Position numbers and translations under genes: made by a program. A DNA stretch of 64,000 nucleotides from an uncultured Bacteroidales bacterium. GTDB taxonomy: Bacteria; Bacteroidota; Bacteroidia; Bacteroidales; Marinilabiliaceae. Positions 25,801-37,800 of this stretch are shown here, piece after piece; the first letter of the stretch is position 1; each line of letters starts with the position of its first letter. The notes under the pieces were generated by a model. It searched no databases, was not told where the DNA came from, and worked only from the letters and a program-made list of their open reading frames with translations. The stretch is from positions 1 through 64,000 of the forward strand of contig CALAVC010000057.1 of the NCBI GenBank assembly GCA_937892095.1, given 5' to 3'.

Positions 25801-28800
25801 AGGATATGAAGGTTTCGGCATCAGACAACGTGTCGAAACGATAGAGCGAGTAGGAGAGACCTGAAGCTCCATTAGCGTTGATGGTTATGGAGCCATCGAA
25901 GCCATCAGGACACGTTACATCGGTCTTTGTAGTGGTAAAGTCGATGTGGCTTTGCGTAAATGTGAACTCTTCGGATATGGCTTCACAAGCAGAAGAAGCA
26001 GAGTTGCGGTCGACAACACGTAGGTGGTAGGTGCCTTCGGGAATGTTCTCGAAGACTGGCGAAGCGAGTACTGCACCACCTTGGTCGGTATAGGTATTAT
26101 CGGCACGACGAACTATGTATTGTGCTTGCGTTTGATTGTCGCCAACGAGGTAGACTATGTAGCTACGATTGCCATCGACATCTCTGAGACCACCAGAAAC
26201 GTTGAAGTTTATGCTACCAGTGTTAGCCTCGAAGCAATGCATATCGAGTGAAGTGAGGTCGGGCGTAACGGCAAGTTCTTCATCAGAATTAGAGATCTGT
26301 ATGCTGGCTACACCTTCGTTACCATCGACATCGATAAAGGTGTTGATGGTTGTACCATTGGCATCGGTCAACGTGAGGTAGTAGATGTCGTTTTCGAGAC
26401 CACGGAAGTAGTAGATGTCGGAGCCGTCGAGGTCGGTAAGTGTACTATTGGTGCGACCAGAGAGGACGAGCGTATAGGGTGCAACACCATTGAAAATGGT
26501 AACTGCTATTTGTCCATCGGCGCCACCATAGCAAGCATTATCTGTCTTGATGGCCTGCATGTAGAGACCTGCGTCGGAGAGACGGATAGAGACTTGTTTG
26601 GTTTCACAGTTATCGTCTTCGATAGTGGCGGTGTAGAGACCTGCAGGCAATCCGGTGATGTGGAACGAACCATTGTTCTTAATCTTACCACTTTCGATAG
26701 TACCGGCTTGACTTGCAAGCACAACGCCACCGTCAGAGGCTGTCCATGCAACTTTGTACTTATAGGAGAGTCCTTCGTAGGGGTGTCCGCCAGTAACATT
26801 AAGAACAATGTCGCCATCGGATGCACCACGAGTGGAGATAGGAGCTACGCTATAAGAATATTCGAGCGCAACGGGTTCGTCGAGAGTAACATCGACAGAT
26901 GTCGTGCAACCAGCAGCATCGTTAATTTCAAAGTGATGGTTGCCAGAGGCTACGTTGTTGTTGAGGAGTATGTAGTAGCACTCGTCGGTGCGAGAAGTTG
27001 GTGTGCCATTAAGATTGATGTTGCGAACAACGTTAATGACTTCGGTGCGACGACGCGAACCACCATTGTCGGTATAGTAGAAGTAGCGTATGGTGTTGTC
27101 GAGAGCATCGACAGTCTCGTAGGGCGTACCGCCCATGACTTCGAGTAGTATGACACCATAGCTGCCATAGCACTTAGCAGACTGAGTAACCGTGTTGGCT
27201 TCGTTGCCCGAAGCAATGTTGGATACGAGGTCGTAGCCAGAGTCGGTTATTACACTGACGGTTAGTGGAGCGGTAGGACCTGAAACTTGGTCATAGGTCT
27301 TAGCAACGCGACAACCATAGACATTATCGGTAACGACAACAGTGTACTGACCAGCTGTAAGAGCTGTCTGGTCTTCTGCTCCATCGACAATGCCGTCTCC
27401 TGTGCCTGTCCATTCGTAGGTATAGCTACCTGAGCCATTGACAACAGAGAGGTCGATAGCACCATCGGCTGCACCATAGCAAGAGACTTTGCTGGTGGAA
27501 GCTACGACGTCGAACTCACGAGCTGCGGGCACGTTGATATTGTCGATGGTGAATGTGCATTCATTTTCGACATCGGTAATAACAACTTTATAGTAGTTAT
27601 CGATGTCTTCTTGATGTTGGAGCTTGACTTGGTGAGCACCATTGCGGTTGCTTGTACCAATGCCAGTCCATTCGTAGGTGAAGTTGCCAGAGCCATCGAC
27701 TGGGTTGATAATGATTTCGCCATCGGCAATGCCTGCACAAGTTTGAGCAACGACTTCGTAGGTTGCGGTCATCTTCTTGGCAACTGTTACGTTCATAGTA
27801 ACAGCGCAAGCGTCGGCACGAGACATATAGACTGTGTAAGTGCCAGCAACTAGGTTGCGAGCATCGGTCTTACCAAGAGTAGCTTCGTTGGCGAAGTCGG
27901 CATGCAGACCTTCGGGACCGCGCCACGAGATGTCGTAGATCGGATCACCATTCTCATCGATGTTGCTATACGGAGTGTCGGTGCCAGCAATCTTGATGAT
28001 GGCACGCGAAGGTGTAGACTCTTTGCAATTGAGACCTTCGAGGAGCTCAACTTCAAAGGCATAGGGTGCTGTAATGTTGAAGATGGACTTACCTTCAACA
28101 CCATCGATGTCGGTAAATGTGGAGGCTTGACAACCATTGGCATCGGTAACTGTAAGGAGGTAGCTACCTTCGGGAAGATCACTTATAGAGTTGGTGGACG
28201 AGGAAAGGACCTCGCCAGTGCTGGAAGTCCACTGATAGGTGTAAGGTGCTACACCACCGCGAACCGTCACGGCAAGCTGTCCATCTTCGTTGCCAGAACA
28301 CGTTACGTTGGTGTGTAGCGTTTCGTAGACAACGAGTTTGGCAGGTTCAACAAGCGTAACACCACTATTCATGACGGACATGCAACTGGTTTCATTGTCT
28401 TCGACTACGAGTAGGTATGTGCCACCGAGCAAACCTGTAGCGTCTTCACTTGTGGAGAATGCGTTAGCCTGACCAAATGACTTTGCTTCGTCAATTGTGA
28501 TAGTATTGATGGGCTTGGCAAGGTTGTCAACAAGTTCATCGACATCGACCCACCAATAGTTGTAGTTGCCAGAGCCACCAGTTACAGTTGCATCTATACG
28601 ACCTGTGCGGACACCATTGCAGAGAACAGCAACTGGCTCGTAGGTAACAACGATTGGGTCATGTTCGATAACATCGACAGTCTTGGTGACGGAGCAACCG
28701 TGGTCATCGGTTACGGTGTAGGTGTAGGAGCCGGGTTGCGTATTGCCAAGGCGGAAAGAACTTGTGGGGTCGGTAGTGCCGTTGTGCGTACCTGCAGAGA

Positions 28801-31800
28801 ATGATTCTTTGCTACCATTGGCGGCATAGGTCATTGTGTAGAGGTTGCCAGCAGCAAGAGTGCCACCAGAAATTGTAAACTCGACTTCACCACCTTCGCC
28901 ACTACACTTGGTCTTGCCAGCCTGAGCTATGTTGAATATGAGCTGTGTTGGCTCAACTATATCGATGGCAGAGCTTGAAAGTTGTGCGCCTGTGGCATCG
29001 GTAACGCGAATGACATATTGCCCCTTGGCACGATTGAAAGTAAGGAGTGAACCACCAGGGAAGTTGTGACGTTCGAGAGCTTCGTTGATGTAGATGTCGT
29101 AGGGAGCTGTGCCATTGGTTATGAGGACAGTTAGTTCACCTTCTTCGCCGTAGCAATTAGCATCGGTGTGGTCGAAGATGACATCGAGAGCGGATCCATC
29201 GGTAACGGGGATGTCGGTAAAGAGACGCTGACAGTCATTGGCGTCTGTGATGAGGATTGCGTAGACAGCCTTAGCAAGACCATTGACGATACGATCAGCG
29301 ACGTTGCTATTGAGAGCCGAAACGGCAGACAGAGCATCGGAGTAGGACATGTCGTCGGTCTTGGCAGCAAGAGCTGTTGTAAAGGCATCGTCTTGTTTGT
29401 AGAAGCGGACCTGATAGCTTGGCGTGCCACCCGAAACGTTGGTGAGGGTTATCTTGCCGTTGCTACCACCAAAGACATTGATGTCCGTTACTTCCCAAGA
29501 AGCTTCTATTTGTGTGGGTTCTGATATTTCGACATCAACAGTGGTTTCGCAACCATTAGCATCGGTAATCATCACGACACGCTTGCCAGCCATGCCGTCG
29601 AAACCATTGTTGGACGCGAAGTCGGTAGTGATGTCGGAGACTGTATAGCTTGCCTTGTCGACGTCGACAAAGAGGTCGGCCGAAGAGTATTCGCGAATGA
29701 TGTCGTTGCCGTCAGCGTCTTGCCCAGTTACAACATAGCGAGAGAATTCGTGGTCGGCATCATATTTCTGTCCGACAAAAGCCCAACGGTATGCACCATA
29801 ACCACCACGGACGTTGATATTGAAGTCGCCTTCGATGCCTTCGTAGCAACCATTGTCGGTATGCGCAGTGAGTCGAGCTGACAGTGGAGCTGAAGGACCA
29901 TCGATAGTTATTTGCTTGCTTACAGTGCAACCCCATTGCTTATCGGTAACGGTAACGTTGTAGATACCCTTAGAGAGTGTGTTTTGCACATCGCTTGCAG
30001 ATGGATTGAGACCAGAGCCTGTGCCACTCCAAGTGTAGCGATAGTCGCCAGAGCCGTTGACAACTGAGACTGTAATAGAACCATCTTGACGATCGTAACA
30101 TGTTACAGGATTCTCTTCGTAAACGACAGCAAAGCCGTTGGCAGAGACGAGTTCGATGGGGTCGGAGACGAGAGTGCATTGTGTCTCGGTGCCATCGACG
30201 AAACGTGTCTGAGCATCGTAGGCTGTTATGCGATAGAAGCCTGGCTTGAGACCATTGCGTAAGTTAGGACCGCCACTTGTTACGAAGCCATTGGAATTGA
30301 CGACACTGATGTCGGTAGCCCATGGTCCTTCGGCAGCTTCGGCATATTCCCACTTATAGTAGTAATTGCCAGAACCACCGCGGAATGTAACAGTTATCTT
30401 GCCGTCGTTGACGCCAGCACAAGTTGGATTTGTGCGACTGATGGCAGCTACTGAAAGTGGTTGAACAAGATTGATGTCACGAGTGATGGTGCAAGCACCT
30501 GCTTTTTCGAGAATCAAGCGGACGGTGCCACTATTGCCCTTGCCAAGACCTTCACCTGCATCGCCAAAGGTGAAAGCTGTGGTGCCTTCGTAGGTAGCGT
30601 CGGCAGACTTCCATGTAGCTTTGTAGCCATTAAGTCCATCGGTGAGAGCGTTGACAAGTTTACTGTCGTCGCCACCATAGTAGGTGCCAGCGAGCGAAGC
30701 ATCGGAAGTGATGGCAAGAACAGCATTGTGTCCATCGCAGTCGACATCGCTCTTGATGGTGATGTAGTAGGAGTCTGGCTCGGTAAGGACAATGGCGTTA
30801 CCTGTCTCGGCTTGGCAACCGTTGGCATCGGTTACGAGAAGCATGTACTCACCTGCTCCGAGAGCTGTCTGAAGGTTTGTGGTCGACGAAAGGACTTCGC
30901 CCGAAGTACGACGCCATTGATAAGAGTAGGGAGGCGTGCCACCAGAGACTTCGGCAACAATGCTACCATCCTCAACACCATTGCAAGAAGGATTCGTAGC
31001 ATTGACTTGCATTGTGGCATAGTCGACACTGAGAACAGCCTCGGGTTCGAGGACATGGTAGGGACCAAATTCTGCGGAGCAAACGGCATTACCACCGAGC
31101 GTAGATGTTATGGTAAGACGATAGTAACCACCCTTTATTTGTGTGAGGTTTTGACTTGTAGAGGTTACATTGTTGTTGGCAGAGACATGAGCTGAAGAGA
31201 AGTCGGCAGTCCACGTGCCATTATCCCACGTACCATTAGAGTCCTCACTATACTCCCACTTGAAGGAGTAGGTGCCAGAACCTCCCACGGGAGTGAGAGT
31301 GAGCGAACCGTTCTGATTGCCACGGCAATAGACGTCGTGTATGGTGAGATTTTGAATGTCTATTGCATCGTAGCCTTCGATAGTTATTGATTCTTGTGCA
31401 CGGCAACCATTTGCGTCTATGACGGTCATAATATAGGTGCCGGGATTGAGACCATCGCCCTCGGTGAGGCTACCAATGGTGCCTGTTATAAACGAACCAT
31501 TAGATTCGCGGACAGACGTTGGCGAGACTGTATATTCGACGACCTCGGAGTAAACGCCACCAGAGATGGTGTAGGTGAAAGCACCATTCTTAGCACCAGC
31601 GCAGACTGGATGCCCATTGAGAATGGCAAGGTCGAGAGCGAGTGGTGCTGTAACATCGGTACGACTAATGACGTTGCCAGAGGCATCGGTGCCAGCGTAA
31701 TAGGCTACTTGAATGTCGTCTTTGCGTTGTTCGGCACCAACGGCATCGACTACGCGAATGTCGTAGACACCAGTAGACAAACCACTTATCTTATATGTGC

Positions 31801-34800
31801 TGTTGCCATAATATTCTTGCTCGATAACGATGTCGTCGAGATAGATTGTGTATGGCTTGACACCATTAGAAACAAGGATTGATATGGAACCAGTGCTTTC
31901 GCCATAGCACTTGATGTGCTCAACGAGTTGTGGGTCGACATCGAGATTTAGGGCTCCATTGTCGTCGACGTACATAGGTATGACCTCGCTTTCGCAACCA
32001 TTGGCATCGATAACCTTGGCAGTATAGAAACCCTTGGAGAGACCTGTTCGGGTGTAGTTGTTGACGTTGCTATAGTACGATGCGTTAAAGCTTGCATAGG
32101 AGTTGAGAGCAAAATCGGTACAGCCATCGGGCTCGGTGCCATCTTGTGCGAAGGCACAATATGGAGCGCGACTATCCCATACAAGACGATAGGCAGGCGT
32201 GCCTCCTGAAATGTCGGTAATGGATATTTCACCTTCGCTACCACCTTCAGTCTTGACGTTGGTTATGCTATACTGAACTTCGATACGATCGGGCTGAGCG
32301 ATTTCAACGGTTACGTTCTTTTCACAATCGTTGGCATCGCGAACAGTGATTAGATACTTACCTGCGGGCCACGTGTTGATGAGTTGCGTGCCATCGTAGT
32401 AGCTGATGGTTTGGGCGACACCGTTGTTGGACATAAATTTCTGTCCGTTGGCGAGAGCTTCGTCCCACGTTTGGCTATTGTAACGATAGATGTAGTCAGC
32501 AATATCGCCACTGAAATCGACACCGGGCGTACCACCCGTTACGGTGAATGAAATTGTACCATTGGCATCCCCCTGACACTTGACGTCGGTATGCGATTCG
32601 GAGAGTGTAAGTTCGGCAGCAGGACCACCGATGGTGTACTCTTCGGTGACAGTGCAGAGGAGGTTACGGTCGGTAACAACTACACGATAAGTGCCAGCAG
32701 AGAGATGGCTTTGGACGCGTTGACCACTAACGATGCCATCGCCAGAGCCATCCCACTGGTAGCTATAGTTGCCAGAACCGCCACTAACAGCGAGGTCGAT
32801 AAGACCATTCTGCTCTTCGAAGCACGTTACGTCGGAATAGACTGCTGCTACGTTGAAAGCATAATTTTGGTCGATGGTTATCTTGTAGTAAACTTTGTTG
32901 TCTTTCTTGACGATGTTGGCATTATCGGTACTGACGTAGAAGCCTTCTTCGTCGGCATCGGCAGAGAAATTGTCGAGCGACTGCGAAGGATAATAGCAAA
33001 TTGTGCTGCCACTACCTGTAGCTTCGTAGTACCACTTGTCGTCTGAAGCTACAATGGTGATATTGTTGTAGCTATTGTGTTGTTTGTTGTCGCGGATTCT
33101 GACGTAGTAGTTGCCAGCGGCAAGACTGCTACGTGAACTTACACTCTGAGCGATGTCGGCCCACTCGTAGGTGAAGTCGCCAGAGCCACCTGAAACGTTG
33201 AGCGACACAGAGCCTGTGTTCTGACCATAGCAAGCTGCGTTGGCGAGTTCGGAGACTGCAAAGCTAATGGGACGAACAAGTTGTATGGTCTGAGTGGCAG
33301 GGCAGTTGCGAGCATCACCATTGACCATAGTAACGTTGACAGTGTATTCTCCACTGACAAGACCACGTCGTAGGTTGGGCAAACTATTGTTGTCGTATTC
33401 AGAGCCGTCGACATCGATGTCGGAATTGTTGACGAGAGCACCACTCCAACGAATTTCGAGAGTGCGATCTTGCCACTTACCATCTTTGTAGTAGCGGACA
33501 TCGAGGAGGTTGTTGTCTTTATCCCACTTATGACTAAACTGCTTGGTGTCGGCATCGTAGGCGACAGTGGCGTCGAGAGCACGTTGGAGGTCGGAGTCGA
33601 GGAACTTAATTGTAAGGATTCCGTTCTGACCATCGCAGTCGACATCGGAGAGGACTGAAAGTGCGAAGTCGGTAGATACGGGGTCGGAGACGACAACGGC
33701 AGCTTCGTTTTCGGCACCTGCAGCATCGACTACGTGTACCTTATAGGAGCCAGCTGCAACATTGGTGAGACGATCGGAAGTAGCACGAGCGACTTCGACA
33801 TAGTTACCACTGTCGTCGGCTTTATACCACTGATACTTGTAGGGCAAATTGCCACCCGATACGGTTGCGGTAAGCGTGGCATCGCTATTGCCAATGCACG
33901 AAAGTTCGGTTGCTGAGGCTTCGACCTTGAGACCTGTGTAGCCAAAGAATGTTATGGCAGATGTGCTGGCAGCACAAGCACTGGTGGTGTTGTCGGAGTA
34001 GACAACGCCATAGTATGACTTAGCTTCGAGACCACTGAAGACTGGTGAGGTCTGACGATATGTGGTAGAGAGAGCACTAAGGTCGGTCGTGGCAAAATTG
34101 AACGCTTCGGATGTGCCATCGGAGAACGTAACCATCTGACCATCTTCGAAGAGGGCATAGTAGTAGTTTTCGCCAGTGCCACCAGAAGCTACGAGAGTTA
34201 CACCACCACCATTGGTTGTGTAGTCGATGGCGATTTGATCTGTGTAGGTGGCTTTGAGAGGATCGAGAATGGTAATGGTTTGTGCTGCGGGGGCGCAAGA
34301 AGGATGTTCGGTATAAACTACAGTGAGCGAGAGAGAGCCACCATTAGCAAGATTGGAGACTGAACCGACTTTATAGAAAGTGTTTCCATCGATAGCCTCG
34401 GTTGTTATGTTTGCAGCTGCAAACTTGTCGAAATTATAGCTACTATTCTTGATTGCAGCGGTGCCACCCCACTGGAAAGAATAGTTGTCTATGTTAGACT
34501 TGTAGTGTTCGACGAATTCATCGCCAGAGAAATAGACATCGACAGTACGATTGTCGGCATCGCAAGGATTGCTTGTCTGCAAAGTGTAGACAATTTCAGG
34601 GTCTTGTGCGATGACGATAGCATTGTCACCTGTAGTCTCGTAAGATGGATTGACATCGGAGTAGCAACTTGTGTTGTTGCGGTCGTAGACGCGAACACGA
34701 TAGACGCCTTCGGTGAAGCCTTCGAAAGTAGTTCCACTTGCATTGGTACGTATGACAGGTTCTTCGCCAGAGCCGGCCTTACGATACCAGTCGTAGCCGA

Positions 34801-37800
34801 AGTTGTCGACACCTGTGCTTGCTACGTTGAGAGTAACGGTACCATCGGCATTGCCGTAGCAAGTTGCATCGGCAAGATAAGCAAGCGAAGCATCTATCTT
34901 CTTACCCTCGGCAAGGACGATGTCTGCAGAATAGAGGATGCCTGCGTCAGTATTTGAGTTGAGGGCAGAAAGCTGGTCATCGACAACAGTTATTGTATAT
35001 GTACCAGCATCGAGGATTTGGCTACCAGAAGTAAAGGTTGCTGTGGTGGTAGTTGTACTGGTGGAACCTACAACACCTGTCAGAACGTTGTTGGTAGAGC
35101 CTGTACTGAAGAGGACATTCTGAGTTGTCTTGTCGGTAACTGTGAATTTAAGAGTATGGTTGGCAACGTGACTTACGATGACTTCGAGTTTGGCATCATC
35201 GATGGTCTCGCAACTCTTGCCGCTATTGTTGGCAGTGGTCTGGATATAAGAACCTACTTCGACGGATGTGCGGCAAGAAGTAGAATTGCTTACGGGGTTA
35301 GCATCGATAATTTCGATGTCGTAGACACCTGCAGCAAGACCTGTAAGTGTATAGTACTTAGAGCTTTGTGGGTCAGGAGACTTAACAACAGATTCACCAG
35401 TATTGCGGTTGGTTAGGCGGAAGGTATACTGATAGTTACCATTGTCGAGAGGAAGACCTCCAGACACTTCAAGAACTATGTAACCTTGGTCTGAGCCAGT
35501 GACGAGGTTGCCAAGTTCGAAGTTAACTGCCTTTGCTTCGATTGCATCGGTCTTGATAATCTCAACCTCAGTGTCTATTTCGCAACCTGTGTTGTCGGTA
35601 ACGACAACAACATAATTGCCAGCAGGAACATTGTTGAAAGTATAGAGGTCGCCCTCAACAATTCCTGAGTGAGTGAATGCGGCAGAAGATGTAGAACCAG
35701 CAATCTTGACTTCGGCAGTATATGGCTCGGTGCCACCAGATGGACGGACAGAGATGGTGCCGACAGTGGCATCGCCAGAGCAACTGTTGATGTTAGTAGA
35801 TGAGACAATAGCTTGCGTGCCGAGAGAAGGCAGATAAATGACCTTGGAGTGTTGGCAGATGTTGTCGGAACCAATGACATTGTCTTTGATGTTGACTGTT
35901 ACCTTATACCAACCAGCAGGACCAGTTACTTTATAAGGTTGGGTCTTAGGATTGACTACGGAAGAAGGCAGTGCGCCAAAAGAGGCATCTGTGGGTTCAA
36001 CATCCTCTGTACCGTCAACATATTGCCACGTATATGTATAGCTATAAGTGCGCTTGTCGTCGGTCGCAGTGAGGTCGTTGAATTTGTTTTCGTAGTCGGA
36101 GTATGAAGGAGAAGCCGTAACAACGATAGAACCATCGGTAGCGTTGCCACAAGTAACTGGCGTAACGACTTCGGAGATACCTATTGTAGAAGGCAAGAAG
36201 ATGCTCTTGGTCACTTGGCATGCGTTAGCGTCGTTCTTTACGATGGTGAGTGTATACCAGCCACCAGCAGGGAGGGCCTTGGTGGACATGGTTGTTTTGG
36301 AGAAGAAGTCGGAAACGACTGTGCTTGCAGAATCAGCGAGCCAATTGAAAGAATAGTCGTCGGGATCGGCAGCAAAGTTTAGGACCTTAATAACGCGGTC
36401 GGTAGCACAATAGTCGACTTCGGGGTCGGTAGCAGACTCGTTAGCCTTGCTAATTGCACGCAAATCGAAGATGATGGGTGCAATGCCAACGACATCGACA
36501 GTCTCAGTGAAAGCGCAATCGTCGAGTTCGATATGGAGTGTGTAGGTTGCAACGATTGGCTCGTTATTCTCATTGAGGAGAGTGTTGAGTACGGCTGATT
36601 GCAAGTAGTAGATGTCGGCACGACGATTTACTGCCTTGTCATCGCCTGTCAGTTCGCGACGGAATCCATTGGGACCTGTCCAATAAATATTAGCATTGGC
36701 GATTTCGGATGTCGAGAAACCCTTGAGTTGGACTTCTGGGCGGACAGTGTTGCCACTACCAGCACAAAGTTCGACGGTCTGTCGCATATTGATGAAATCG
36801 ACGTCATAGTCGTAGGCGAGTGTGGTCTCGGCAGAGAGCGCACAAGCACCTTCGGAGCGTCCTGCGTCAGTAACAGTAATGCGATAGTCACCAGGAGCAA
36901 GGTCGCTAATGCTTGAGGTTGTGGCGGTCAGAGCCGAGAAGTCGGCAGCATCAACGGCCTTATATTCCCAAGCATAAGATAGAGTACCGAGAGCATTGGT
37001 TATCTTGGCATCGATATAACCCTTGTCGCCAGTAGCACAAATTGGGTTGACAGGTTCGAGAGCGACTGCCAACTGAGTGAGAGTGAAAGTTGACGTAATC
37101 TTACAAGCTGCTGTATTTTCCCACGTAGGATAGTCTACAGAGTTGTAGTCGTGAACTTCGAGTGTATAGGTGTCGGCAGAGAGGTCCGATACGAATATGC
37201 CGTAAGAGCCATTCGTTGTGTTGTCGTTACCTTGCGCGACGATATTCTTAGCGGAGTCATAGAGATTCCAGACGTAGTGAGCCTTGCCATTACGGAGGGC
37301 ACCATCTGTAATAGTCACGGAGTAGCTGCCAGAACCTTCTTCGCAAAGATTGTATTTCTCGTCGTTGAAAGCCATGCCACCAAGAGATGGCAAGAATGCA
37401 GTTACGCTATGCGAACAGTTGAGAGCGACATTGTTTGGATCGTTGATGATTGCTGTTACCTTGTACCAACCTTCGGGACCAGTAACCATATAAGGAGTTG
37501 CAGCATCGATAACGGCGTTGTCGGGTAGAGTCGAGAACGTAGTCGGTGTTGTTGTCTCATCGGTGCTATTGTTATACTCCCAAGTGTAGGTATATGTGTA
37601 AGAATAGTCTTCGGTGACAGATGGGTCAGCAGAGTTGGAATAGCCACTACGTGGATAGACTGGGCGAGCCGTAACAGAGACGGAACCCGTCTGCGTATTG
37701 CATGCAACGGGGGTTATGTTATCGACGACGATGCCGACAGTTGAAGGCAAGAAGACACTGTGCGTTGTGGCACAAGCAACATTATCGGCGTTGCTGACAG